DNA of 64,000 nucleotides from Flaviflexus sp. (lineage in GTDB: Bacteria; Actinomycetota; Actinomycetes; Actinomycetales; Actinomycetaceae). The stretch is taken from assembly GCA_030537635.1 (NCBI GenBank), contig JAUNVM010000007.1, positions 34,086 to 98,085 on the forward strand, in the 5' to 3' direction. Of this stretch, positions 8,991-16,975 are shown in pieces. Below the pieces are notes generated by a model. It did no database searches, was not told the origin of the DNA, and was given only the letters and a program-made list of their open reading frames with translations. The first letter of the stretch is position 1; every line of letters begins with the position of its first letter. The translations under genes and the position numbers were made by a program.

Positions 8991-9606
8991 TGTTGCCGAG
9001 CCGCTTACCCGAGTAGACGGCCGGATCACCGAGTGCCACAACGTGCTTAAAGGTAAGCAGCAGGGCCGCGAGTTCCTCCTTGACGTTCGCCCCCGCATTG
9101 ACGATATAGGCGCCGTCATCGGCGAGGGCGGCTCGGGCCGAGGCCGCCGCCTCGAGGGTTTGCAGATGGACGGGAACGTGGCCGGCAATAAAAGCATCGC
9201 GAACTATGATCTGCCAGCCCCTGCCCGCCTGGGAATCGAGCACCCGCCGACCATCGCCGACCCGGATCCTCAGCCGCGGGCTGCGGGGTAGATCGAACCA
9301 GTCGCGCACCCGAGCGGCAAGGATCTTATCGGCCTCCACCGCCAGCTGCCGGGAGTTGGGGCGGTCGGCCTCCAGTGCATTGGGTAGCGCGCAGGCGGCC
9401 GCCCCCAGGTGGAGGGCACGCAGCGGAGCCGGGGGAGGGAACAGCGCGTCGATGAGTAGCCGCATGTGCTGCATGTACTCGAACTCGAGATAGGACGGAT
9501 CGGCTGCGTCAATGGCAGAGGAGGGCACTCCGTCGAGATAAAGTGTGGTGAGTGAGGGCCGCGTGCGGTCGCTGACCAGCTGCGCGGTGCCGAATGAGGT
9601 ATCCAC
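8779..9606 (-). CDS. Spermidine synthase-like methyltransferase-fold protein
   Basis: A 275-residue Rossmann-fold protein similar to the soluble spermidine-synthase-like proteins of actinobacteria. The SAM-binding loop region appears as LRALHLGAAACALP, followed by VEADKILAARV and GDGRRVL. The aminopropyltransferase signature is not evident, so genuine polyamine synthesis is not supported. GTG start at 9606 lies 24 bases from the divergent dinB start. The last 45 or so residues are Pro/Ser/Ala-rich and overlap the 3' end of the convergent MFS gene by 212 bases. Confidence 0.75.
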   Translation of the reverse strand: MDTSFGTAQLVSDRTRPSLTTLYLDGVPSSAIDAADPSYLEFEYMQHMRLLIDALFPPPAPLRALHLGAAACALPNALEADRPNSRQLAVEADKILAARVRDWFDLPRSPRLRIRVGDGRRVLDSQAGRGWQIIVRDAFIAGHVPVHLQTLEAAASARAALADDGAYIVNAGANVKEELAALLLTFKHVVALGDPAVYSGKRLGNITIGASQRPWPNVEREVRKLPLPVRVFSGLVPSAAPFHDARGAADQSPREPGEPGSPPAPSAPSSASADA

Positions 9607-9630
9607 AGCCCCAGGGTATACGGAGGAGTC

Positions 9631-10863
9631 ATGTCACGCGGACCGCGCGGGGATTCGGTGCGCCGCTCGTGGGGCACCGATGACTCCGGTACGCCGATTC
9701 TCCACGTCGACATGGATGCCTTCTTCGTCGAGGTCGAGCTTCTTGAGCGCCCCCACCTACGCGGCCTGCCGATCGCCGTCGGCGGCTCGGAGCGCGGTGT
9801 CATCTCCTCCGCTTCCTACGAGGCCCGGCGCTTCGGCGTGAACTCGGCCATGCCGGTTGCGCGGGCCAAGCAGCTGTGCCCCGATCTCATCATCATTCCC
9901 ACGACCTCGGGCAAATACTCCGCCGTCTCGGCACGGATTATGGAGATCCTGCGCGCCGCCACCCCGCTCGTCGAGCAGGTGTCGGTCGATGAGGCCTTCC
10001 TCGATGTCTCGCTTGACGCCAAGCGCACCCCCACCCAGATCGCGGCGGACCTGCGGGCCAAGATCCGCGCCGCCGAGCGGGTTCCCGCCTCGATCGGCAT
10101 TGCCGCCACCAAACACGTGGCCAAGATTGCCTCCGCCCATGCCAAACCCGACGGCGTACTCCTCGTGCCCAAGCAGGCCACCTCAGACTTCCTCCTCGAG
10201 CTGCCCCTCGGCGCCATGTGGGGCGTGGGCTCAGCCACCCTGGCCAAGCTGGAGCGGGCCGGACTCACCTCCGTTGCCGACATCCGCGCCTTGCGCCGCC
10301 GCGACCTCGAATCCCTGCTCGGACTCAACGGCGGGCATCTGTGGGATCTTGCCCACGGCATCGACCCGCGGCCCGTGGTGACGAGCCGGGAGGAGAAGTC
10401 GATCGGCAAAGAGGAAACCTACTTCGACCTGCTCACCACCCGTGACGAGGTGGCCGCCCGGATGCTTCATCAGGCGCATGAATGCGCGAGCCGGCTGCGG
10501 GCGCGGGGGTGGCTGGCTCGCACCGTCACCATTAAGGTGCGCGACGCCTCCTTTCACACCATCACCCGCTCGCATACGATGACCGCGCCCACCCAGCTTG
10601 CTCGGGAGATCTACCGGGTGGCCGACTCGCTGCTCGTCATGCCGCCGAGCGGGGTTCGCCTCATCGGAGTCCGGGTTGAGGGGCTCGTGCGCTCGGCGGG
10701 GACGCAGGGGCAGCTGGGTGACAACGGACGCACCGAGCAGGCTGAACGCGCCCTGGACTCCATCCGGGAAAAGTTCGGGCGAGGCCTCGTCCTTCCCGGA
10801 ACTCTCCTACCGCCAACAGAGGGAAGCGGGTATGATGGACAGCGACCTGAGCTAAGGGAGTGA
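9631..10863 (+). CDS. dinB: DNA polymerase IV (Y-family translesion polymerase)
   Basis: An error-prone Y-family polymerase, 410 residues. Catalytic motifs are present: HVDMDAFFVEVE, SYEARRFGV and SVDEAFLD, with carboxylates intact. The helix-hairpin-helix thumb region (LPLGAMWGVGSATLAKLERAGL) and the little-finger domain follow. The C-terminus has no obvious QL-type beta-clamp motif at the very end. ATG 9631 has GGAGGA three bases upstream. No SOS box was identified in the 24-base divergent gap. The DUF3040 gene follows after two bases. Confidence 0.95.
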   Translation: MSRGPRGDSVRRSWGTDDSGTPILHVDMDAFFVEVELLERPHLRGLPIAVGGSERGVISSASYEARRFGVNSAMPVARAKQLCPDLIIIPTTSGKYSAVSARIMEILRAATPLVEQVSVDEAFLDVSLDAKRTPTQIAADLRAKIRAAERVPASIGIAATKHVAKIASAHAKPDGVLLVPKQATSDFLLELPLGAMWGVGSATLAKLERAGLTSVADIRALRRRDLESLLGLNGGHLWDLAHGIDPRPVVTSREEKSIGKEETYFDLLTTRDEVAARMLHQAHECASRLRARGWLARTVTIKVRDASFHTITRSHTMTAPTQLAREIYRVADSLLVMPPSGVRLIGVRVEGLVRSAGTQGQLGDNGRTEQAERALDSIREKFGRGLVLPGTLLPPTEGSGYDGQRPELRE

Positions 10864-10865
10864 CT

Positions 10866-11234
10866 ATGGCCCTGTCTGAATACGAGCAAAAGATGCTCGC
10901 GCAGCTGGAGGCCCAGCTCAAGGATGAGGATCCGCAGCTGGCCGAGACGTTCACGCCTCCGCGTCAAATTTCTCTGCGTCGCCTCGTCTTTGGCATCTTC
11001 GCCATCGTCGCCGGCATCGCCGTCCTCGTCGGCGGCGTCTCAACCCGCTGGTGGTGGCTCGGCGTTATCGGTTTCGGCATCATGCTCGCCGGTACCCTCT
11101 ACATGTTCTCCGGGACGGGGGAGTCCGCCCCGGCCGCGCAGCAGCCCCGCCGCCCCAAGCCGCCGCGCTCTTCCTTCATGGACAAGCAGGCCGAGCTCTG
11201 GGAGCGCCGCCGCGAACAGGGACCCGACCGCTAA
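10866..11234 (+). CDS. DUF3040 membrane protein
   Basis: A 122-residue actinobacterial protein of unknown function commonly found just before mraZ. The N-terminal family signature LSEYEQKMLAQLEAQL is followed by two membrane helices (about residues 38-57 and 64-83) and a basic Pro-rich tail. ATG 10866 has AAGGGAG five bases upstream; a GTG at 10860 is possible but worse placed. Two-base gap to dinB indicates one transcript, ended by the strong terminator at 11251-11274. Confidence 0.9.
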   Translation: MALSEYEQKMLAQLEAQLKDEDPQLAETFTPPRQISLRRLVFGIFAIVAGIAVLVGGVSTRWWWLGVIGFGIMLAGTLYMFSGTGESAPAAQQPRRPKPPRSSFMDKQAELWERRREQGPDR

Positions 11235-11250
11235 TCCGGCCCTCCCATTC

Positions 11251-11274
11251 ACCCGCCCGCAAGGGCGGGTTTTT
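11251..11274 (+). terminator. Intrinsic terminator after the DUF3040 gene
   Basis: Perfect eight-base stem (ACCCGCCC/GGGCGGGT), GCAA loop, then TTTT. It separates the dinB transcript from the dcw cluster. Confidence 0.92.
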
Positions 11275-11604
11275 CTATTCCCGAGACCGAGCTGATCCCG
11301 CCCTGGACCGAACTAGTGTGGAGCCGGTCGCGATCTCACGAGAGCTAGCCGCCATCTCGGCCTTGAGGTAGCGACGGGCCACAGCGCCGGTCCGCACCTC
11401 CACATCCCGAGGGCGTCGCAGCGGACCCACTGAGCCGTCCCCACTGTGCTCCACCGGGCCGATCCACTGCGCTCCCCGCACGGGTCTTTCGGTGCGAGCA
11501 CGGGCGTTGGCGGACGTTGAGCGAGTGCGGCGAGTGCCCAGAAAACCTGTTTTAAGCCGGGTTCGATAAGGGGCTGGGGAGAATTTCCCTCCACGCGACT
11601 TTCT
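11275..11604. other. Gene-free stretch before mraZ
   Basis: About 330 bases with no supported gene. On the minus strand a short open frame (11275-11481) has codon-like composition around 11300-11380 (peptide VARRYLKAEMAASSREI) but no ribosome site and no recognisable family; it may be a gene remnant or chance. No repeats or RNA structure stood out. Confidence 0.4.
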
Positions 11605-11605
11605 C

Positions 11606-11632
11606 TTGATATCTAGCTGAAAATCTTAAACT
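11606..11632 (+). promoter_or_regulatory. Possible promoter of mraZ and the dcw cluster
   Basis: TTGATA (11606-11611) and TAAACT (11627-11632) with a short 15-base spacer, in an unusually AT-rich patch directly before the MraZ operator. The spacer is suboptimal, so this is tentative. Confidence 0.35.
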
Positions 11633-11654
11633 CTCCGGCCATTTATGCTTGCTC

Positions 11655-11700
11655 GTGGGGGGAAGTGGGGTAAAGTGGTGGGCAATGAGGGGAGGTGGGA
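11655..11700 (+). promoter_or_regulatory. MraZ operator: five GTGG-type repeats at 10-base steps
   Basis: Hexamers GTGGGG (11655), GTGGGG (11665), GTGGTG (11675), ATGAGG (11685) and GTGGGA (11695) start exactly ten bases apart with four-base spacers. MraZ is known to repress its own promoter through direct TGGG-type repeats with a one-helical-turn period, so this is read as its autoregulatory site. The last repeats overlap the ribosome-binding region of mraZ. Confidence 0.85.
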
Positions 11701-11704
11701 TCAG

Positions 11705-12136
11705 ATGTTCCTCGGCACGTACGAACCCAAGCTTGACGACAAGGGGCGCCTGATTCTGCCTGCCAAGTATCGCGACCAGCTCGCCGATGGCCTCGTCATC
11801 ACGCGCGGCCAAGAGCGGTGTCTGTTTGTGTTCCCCATGGAGGAATTCATTCGGATGCAGGAGCAGGCCCGCCAGGCGCCGCTGTCGAACCGGGAATCGC
11901 GCAACTATCTGCGTGTTTTTCTCTCCGGTGCGGCGGATCAGGAGCCGGATCGTCAGGGGCGGATCTCCGTACCGGCGAATCTGCGGGACTATGCCGGGCT
12001 AGAGCGCGAGCTCACCGTCATCGGCGCCGGGAACCGGGTGGAGATCTGGGACCGGGCAGCGTGGGCGGCCTTCCTCGCCGAGCAGGAGCAGGTCTTCGCC
12101 GAGCGCGACGAGGAAGTCATTCCAGGAGTGTTGTAG
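11705..12136 (+). CDS. mraZ: Transcriptional regulator MraZ
   Basis: First gene of the dcw cluster; a ring-forming DNA-binding protein of 143 residues that controls its own operon. It has two tandem SpoVT/AbrB-like MraZ repeats: [24 protein letters not shown] at the N-terminus and a second [18 protein letters not shown] in the middle, each with the DxxGRxxxP signature. Start ATG 11705 matches the family N-terminus; GGAGG lies nine bases upstream. The operator immediately upstream fits autoregulation. rsmH starts 93 bases downstream. Confidence 0.95.
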   Translation: MFLGTYEPKLDDKGRLILPAKYRDQLADGLVITRGQERCLFVFPMEEFIRMQEQARQAPLSNRESRNYLRVFLSGAADQEPDRQGRISVPANLRDYAGLERELTVIGAGNRVEIWDRAAWAAFLAEQEQVFAERDEEVIPGVL

Positions 12137-12229
12137 GACGAGCGGTGGTCTCCGCCCGTGGTTCTGGCTGAATTCCCCACAGCCAGAGATACGGGAGGGG
12201 GCCACTGCCCGAATCGGAAAGGAGGGGCC

Positions 12230-13171
12230 ATGGTGGGAGCCGAACAGCTGCACATCCCGGTCATGCGGGACGCGTGCCTGGATCTGCTCGCGCCCGCGCT
12301 GGCCGGCCCCGCACTCCTTATCGACTGCACGCTCGGTATGGGCGGGCACACCGAGGCCGCGCTGCAACGATTCCCCGAGCTTCGGGTCATTGGCATCGAC
12401 CGCGATCCGGAGGCCCTTGCTCTGGCGGGTGAGCGGTTGGCTCCCTTCGGGGATCGGTTCACCGCCGTCAAATCCGGATTCGAGTCCATCGCCGATATTG
12501 CCCCCGAGGCGCCCCGCGGCATTCTCATGGACCTCGGCGTCTCCTCCCTTCAGCTGGATGACGCTGGCCGCGGTTTCGCCTACGCCCAGGATGGGCCGGT
12601 GGATATGCGGATGGACCCGACGTCGGGAATCCCGGCGGCCGCCTTCCTGGGTTCGGCCAGCCACGGCGAGATCGCCCGCGTGATCTCCACCTACGGTGAA
12701 GAGCGCTTCGCCGGCAAGATCGCCTCGGCGATTGTGCGCCACCCGCGTCGCGGCGAGCTCACCACGGGGGAGCTGGCCGAGCTCGTACGCGAGGCCATTC
12801 CCGCCCCCGCCCGGCGCACCGGCGGACATCCTGCCAAGCGCACTTTCCAGGCTCTACGCATCCACGTCAACGACGAGCTGGGCCAGCTGGAGCGTGGACT
12901 CGCCGGAGCCCTCGACGTCTTGGCCCTGGGTGGCCGCATTGTCGTCGAGTCCTACCACTCCCTCGAGGACCGCATCGTCAAGCGGACCCTCGCCGCCCAC
13001 GCCACCACCTCAACCCCGCTCGACTTGCCGGTCCAGGCGGAGGAGCCGCCGCTGAGGCTGCTCACACGGGGCGCACTCAAGGCGCCCGAGGACGAAGTCC
13101 GTGCCAATCCCCGATCCGCGTCGGTGCGCGTGCGCGCAGCCGAGAAACGAACCGAAGGACCGATCTCATGA
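12230..13171 (+). CDS. rsmH: 16S rRNA (cytosine-1402-N4)-methyltransferase
   Basis: RsmH (MraW) methylates C1402 in the ribosomal P site. The 313-residue product has HIPVMRDACLDLL at the N-terminus, the SAM-binding DCTLGMGGHTEAAL, DLGVSSLQLDDAGRGF, the RTxQALRIHVNDEL stretch (here KRTFQALRIHVNDEL) and the ESYHSLEDRIVK motif. Start ATG 12230 has AAGGAGG upstream. The stop overlaps the ftsL start (ATGA), giving translational coupling. Confidence 0.96.
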   Translation: MVGAEQLHIPVMRDACLDLLAPALAGPALLIDCTLGMGGHTEAALQRFPELRVIGIDRDPEALALAGERLAPFGDRFTAVKSGFESIADIAPEAPRGILMDLGVSSLQLDDAGRGFAYAQDGPVDMRMDPTSGIPAAAFLGSASHGEIARVISTYGEERFAGKIASAIVRHPRRGELTTGELAELVREAIPAPARRTGGHPAKRTFQALRIHVNDELGQLERGLAGALDVLALGGRIVVESYHSLEDRIVKRTLAAHATTSTPLDLPVQAEEPPLRLLTRGALKAPEDEVRANPRSASVRVRAAEKRTEGPIS

Positions 13172-13560
13172 GTGCCACCGCCACCGCCCCGCGCATCCGC
13201 CGGCGTCCGGTCATTGCCGGCCTGCCGCGTATCGAGGTCGTTCCCACCCCCGCTCCCATGAAGGGGTTGGCCGCCACGGTTGTCACCTGCGCGCTCATCT
13301 TCCTTGGCGCGCTCGCGGCCGTTTTCGTGCTCAACACGAAGATGGTGGATGGGGCGTACGAGATTCAGCGCACCAATGTCTTGCTCAACGATCTGGCCGA
13401 TGAGCGTGAGCGACTCTATGAGGGAGTGACCGAGGCCTCGACAACGTCCGCTTTGCGTGGCAGTGCCGAGGAGATGGGCATGGTTCCCGCGACTGAGATT
13501 CGTCACCTTGACCTCGAAGCCGGTGTGGTGACGCAGACTGCGGGCAGCGAAGCGCGATAA
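13168..13560 (+). CDS. ftsL: Cell division protein FtsL-like
   Basis: A 130-residue bitopic membrane protein identified mainly by position between rsmH and ftsI. It has a basic cytoplasmic N-terminus of about 35 residues, one membrane helix (about 35-57, LAATVVTCALIFLGALAAVFVL) and a periplasmic part rich in charged residues with coiled-coil character (NVLLNDLADERERLYEG). FtsL joins FtsB and FtsQ at the divisome and activates FtsWI. Sequence conservation in the family is low, so the assignment rests on topology and context. It shares one base with ftsI (TAATG). Confidence 0.8.
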   Translation: MSATATAPRIRRRPVIAGLPRIEVVPTPAPMKGLAATVVTCALIFLGALAAVFVLNTKMVDGAYEIQRTNVLLNDLADERERLYEGVTEASTTSALRGSAEEMGMVPATEIRHLDLEAGVVTQTAGSEAR

Positions 13561-15482
13561 TGGCAGACGTGACCTCCACGTCGACCACCGAGCCCGCCCG
13601 GCCGGCCGGACTGCGTTCTCGCCTCACCGGCGGATCCCAAGTCGTGCGCCGGCTCCGGGTCATTATTGCGTTCTTCCTCATCGGCCTTCTCCTTCTCACC
13701 GTCCGACTGGTCGACTTGCAGGTGGTGCGGGCGGATTCCCTGGCGACGACGGCGAGCGACTTCCGCTCCCGCACCTACACGATTCCGGCTGAGCGCGGTG
13801 AGATTGTCGACTCCGAGGGCGTGGTGCTCGCCCGTTCTCGCCAGCGCTATAACGTGGCGGTTAATCAGGTCCTCATCAACGAGTACGTCCACCGCGATTC
13901 GCGCGGCAAAATCCTCGGCCGCGGCCCGGTGGAGGCCGCTAAGGTGCTCAGCCCCATTCTCGACATCGAGGAAACCAAGCTCGCCGGTATGCTCTACGGC
14001 TCGGATAAGCCCGATGAAAGGCGGACGTGGCGCTATCTTGTCAAGGACATCTCGGTTGAGCAGTGGCGGAAGATCAACTCCTACGGCATTCCCGGCATCG
14101 AACCCGAGTCCTTCATGCGCCGGGACTACCCGAATGATGGGGTGGGACTATCCGTCATTGGCTTCCTTGGCACGGATGATGATGGCAATGAGGGCGGTCA
14201 GGCCGGCATCGAACGCTACTTCGATAAGGAGCTGACCGGCACCCCCGGATCCATTCAGGTGGAGATCGCGCGCAACGGCGCGGTCATTCCCGGCGGACGC
14301 AAGGTGGAAAAACCGGCTGTGAACGGGTCCACCATTGAGCTGACCATCAACGCCGATCTGCAAGACGCTTTGGATAAGGCCCTGGCCGATTCGGTGGCCG
14401 CCCAGTCGGCTGAATGGGGCGCAGCTGTTGCCATCGAGGTTGGCACCGGCCGCGTGCTCGCCCTGTCGGATACCGGGTCATTCAATCCCTCGCATCCCGA
14501 TGCCGGGGGTAAAATTGGCTCGCGCGCGGCCCAGGCCCCGGTGGAGCCGGGTTCGACCGGCAAGCTCATCACCTTCTCCTCGGCTCTCGACCAGGGTCAG
14601 ATCACTCCGGTCTCCCTCTACGAGGTGTCCTCCCAGCGCACCATGCCGAACGGGGAGACGATCCGAGATAATAATCCGCACGCCACGGAGATGATGACCG
14701 TGGCGGGCATCCTCGGCCGATCCTACAACTCCGGTCTCATTCAGATCGGCGACACGATCTCGGATGACACCCGCTATGACTACATGCTCAAGTACGGTCT
14801 GGGTGCACGCACCGGCATCGAGCTCCCGAGCGAATCCCCGGGCATCGTCCGCCCGCCGGATGACTGGTCCAAGCGGACCCACTACACGACGATGTTTGGT
14901 CAGTCCTATGCGCTGACCACCCTTCAGCTTGGCCAGATTGCCGCAACGATTGGCAACGGCGGGGTGCGCACCGACCTACACATGGTTGATGCTGTGGTGG
15001 CGGACGATGGCACGATCACCCCGACGGTGGTGGATGATCCCGTCCGGGTCATCTCCGAGGACGCGGCCTCCGAGATGCTGTCGATCATGGAGGCGACGAT
15101 TGACCGGCGCGGGACCGGATATCCGGCCCGGGTGGACGGCTATCGGGTGGCCGGTAAGACCGGTACATCGCAGATGCCGGACGGCAATGGCCGCCTCACT
15201 CACCGGGCCGGAACCTTTGCCGGCGTCATCCCGGCCGAAGACCCGCAGATCGCAGTCGCCGTGGTCGTCTACAACGGGGCCGGGCCCGGCTATGGCTCCG
15301 ATACGGCCGCCCCGGTGTTCCGGGACTTCGCCTCCTTCGCCGTGCGCCACCTCGGTATCCCGCCCTCGTCCACGCCCCGCACGGTCTTCCCCTGGACCGC
15401 CCAGGAGCTGCAGGATGCGCGGGGGGCTGGGCTGCTCGACGAGAACGGCGCTTATCTCGAGATTCCGGAGGGACGCAAGTGA
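13560..15482 (+). CDS. ftsI: Septal penicillin-binding protein (FtsI/PBP3 class B transpeptidase)
   Basis: Cross-links septal peptidoglycan with FtsW. The 640-residue product has a short cytoplasmic N-terminus, a membrane anchor near residues 36-55 (VIIAFFLIGLLLLTVRL), a pedestal domain (PAERGEIVDSEGVVLA) and a transpeptidase domain with all active-site motifs: STGK (SxxK), SYN (SxN) and KTGT. No PASTA domains follow, unlike some actinobacterial homologues. The start overlaps the ftsL stop and the stop overlaps the murE GTG, so expression is coupled. Confidence 0.95.
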   Translation: MADVTSTSTTEPARPAGLRSRLTGGSQVVRRLRVIIAFFLIGLLLLTVRLVDLQVVRADSLATTASDFRSRTYTIPAERGEIVDSEGVVLARSRQRYNVAVNQVLINEYVHRDSRGKILGRGPVEAAKVLSPILDIEETKLAGMLYGSDKPDERRTWRYLVKDISVEQWRKINSYGIPGIEPESFMRRDYPNDGVGLSVIGFLGTDDDGNEGGQAGIERYFDKELTGTPGSIQVEIARNGAVIPGGRKVEKPAVNGSTIELTINADLQDALDKALADSVAAQSAEWGAAVAIEVGTGRVLALSDTGSFNPSHPDAGGKIGSRAAQAPVEPGSTGKLITFSSALDQGQITPVSLYEVSSQRTMPNGETIRDNNPHATEMMTVAGILGRSYNSGLIQIGDTISDDTRYDYMLKYGLGARTGIELPSESPGIVRPPDDWSKRTHYTTMFGQSYALTTLQLGQIAATIGNGGVRTDLHMVDAVVADDGTITPTVVDDPVRVISEDAASEMLSIMEATIDRRGTGYPARVDGYRVAGKTGTSQMPDGNGRLTHRAGTFAGVIPAEDPQIAVAVVVYNGAGPGYGSDTAAPVFRDFASFAVRHLGIPPSSTPRTVFPWTAQELQDARGAGLLDENGAYLEIPEGRK

Positions 15483-16975
15483 AGCTAAGCGAGCTGGCCG
15501 ACCTGGCCGAGATCCGTGGCGATGCCGAGCTTTCCGGCATCGCCTCCGACAACCGCAAGATTGCCCCCGGCGATCTCTTTGCGGCCGTGCCCGGCGAGCA
15601 CGTTCACGGGGCCCGCTTCGCCATGGATGCGGTGCAGCGCGGGGCCGCCGCCGTACTCACCGACCCGACGGGAGCCAGCCTCGTCGACTCCGGCGTGCCA
15701 CTCGCCATTGCCGACCCCGTCGCCCCCATGATCGGCGAGGCGAGTGCCCGAATCTTCGGCCACCCGTCCGCCCAGCTCACGTCCTTTGCCGTCACCGGCA
15801 CGAATGGCAAGACCACGACGACGTTCATGATCGATGAGATCTTGGCCCGGCTCGGCCGCACCCGCGGCCTCATCGGCACCGTCACCCTGCGAATCGCCGG
15901 CGATGACGTCAGTGCCGAGCTGACGACGCCCCAGCCGGCTGATCTGCAGCGCCTGCTGGCCCGGCTTCGCGACGCCGGCGGCACCGAGCTGGTCATGGAG
16001 GTCTCCTCCCACGCCCTATCCCAGGGACGCACCGATCCGGTGCGCTTCACGGTTGCTGGCTTTACCAACCTCACCCAAGATCACCTCGACTTTCACCACA
16101 CCCTCGAGGACTACTTTGCGGCGAAGGCCACCCTGTTTGAGGAGAACAAGTCCGAGCGGGCGGTCATCTGGACAGATGATCCGTGGGGTGCCCGGCTCGC
16201 CGATCGCCATCCCACGGCCCGCTGGGTGGGGCGCAATCCGCGTCCGGGACCGGGCTGGCTGGTCAGCGGCGGCCAATCCTTCACACTCACCGAGCAGGGC
16301 GGTGCCGAGCAGACCGGAGAGCCGGGTGGCGTAGCGGGTGGGGAATCCTCCGACACGCGCCGCACCTTCTCGTGCCATACCGACCTGCCCGGAGATTTCA
16401 ATGTGGCCAATGCGGCGCTGGCCGCCGCCATGGTTCTTGCTGCCGACCTTGAGGTGGGGGAGGAGGAGCTGGCTGCGGCGCTCGCGGAAATCTCCCCGGC
16501 CGTGCCGGGGCGAATGGAAGTCGTGAGTGAATCACCCCGGGTGGTGGTGGACTTCGCGCACAATGCCGAGGCGCTCGAGCTTGCTATCACGTCCCTGCGC
16601 GAGACCTGTCCGGGCCGCATCATCACCGTCACCGGCTCCGCCGGAGACCGGGATAGGGGGAAGCGGCCGATCATGGGGCGTGTCGTGGCCGAGAACTCCG
16701 ATGTTTTTTATCTCACCGACGATGATCCGCACGGCGAGGATCCGGCAGTGATCCGCGCCGACATTGCGGCCGGGGTGAGCGGACCCTGCCGGCTCGTTGA
16801 AATTGGCGATCGGGCTCGCGCCATTGCCGCCGCCATTGCCGAGGCGGGGCCGGACGATACCGTGTTCATCGCCGGGCGCGGCCACGAGCAGGTGCAGGAT
16901 ATGGCGGGAACGCCCGTCGAATTGGATGACCGAGTGGAGGCCCGTCGGGCCCTGGGGGAGAAGACTGATGATTGA
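15479..16975 (+). CDS. murE: UDP-MurNAc-tripeptide synthetase (MurE)
   Basis: Adds the third residue of the peptidoglycan stem peptide to UDP-MurNAc-Ala-Glu. The 498-residue Mur ligase shows the ATP loop TGTNGKTTTT, the carbamylated-lysine region ending in FAAKATLFE and the C-terminal FIAGRGHEQ. The amino-acid selectivity motif reads DDPHGED (residues 415-421) instead of the DNPRxED of meso-diaminopimelate enzymes, which argues for L-lysine or L-ornithine as substrate. Start GTG 15479 overlaps the ftsI stop. The end overlaps murF by eight bases. Confidence 0.95.
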   Translation: MKLSELADLAEIRGDAELSGIASDNRKIAPGDLFAAVPGEHVHGARFAMDAVQRGAAAVLTDPTGASLVDSGVPLAIADPVAPMIGEASARIFGHPSAQLTSFAVTGTNGKTTTTFMIDEILARLGRTRGLIGTVTLRIAGDDVSAELTTPQPADLQRLLARLRDAGGTELVMEVSSHALSQGRTDPVRFTVAGFTNLTQDHLDFHHTLEDYFAAKATLFEENKSERAVIWTDDPWGARLADRHPTARWVGRNPRPGPGWLVSGGQSFTLTEQGGAEQTGEPGGVAGGESSDTRRTFSCHTDLPGDFNVANAALAAAMVLAADLEVGEEELAAALAEISPAVPGRMEVVSESPRVVVDFAHNAEALELAITSLRETCPGRIITVTGSAGDRDRGKRPIMGRVVAENSDVFYLTDDDPHGEDPAVIRADIAAGVSGPCRLVEIGDRARAIAAAIAEAGPDDTVFIAGRGHEQVQDMAGTPVELDDRVEARRALGEKTDD

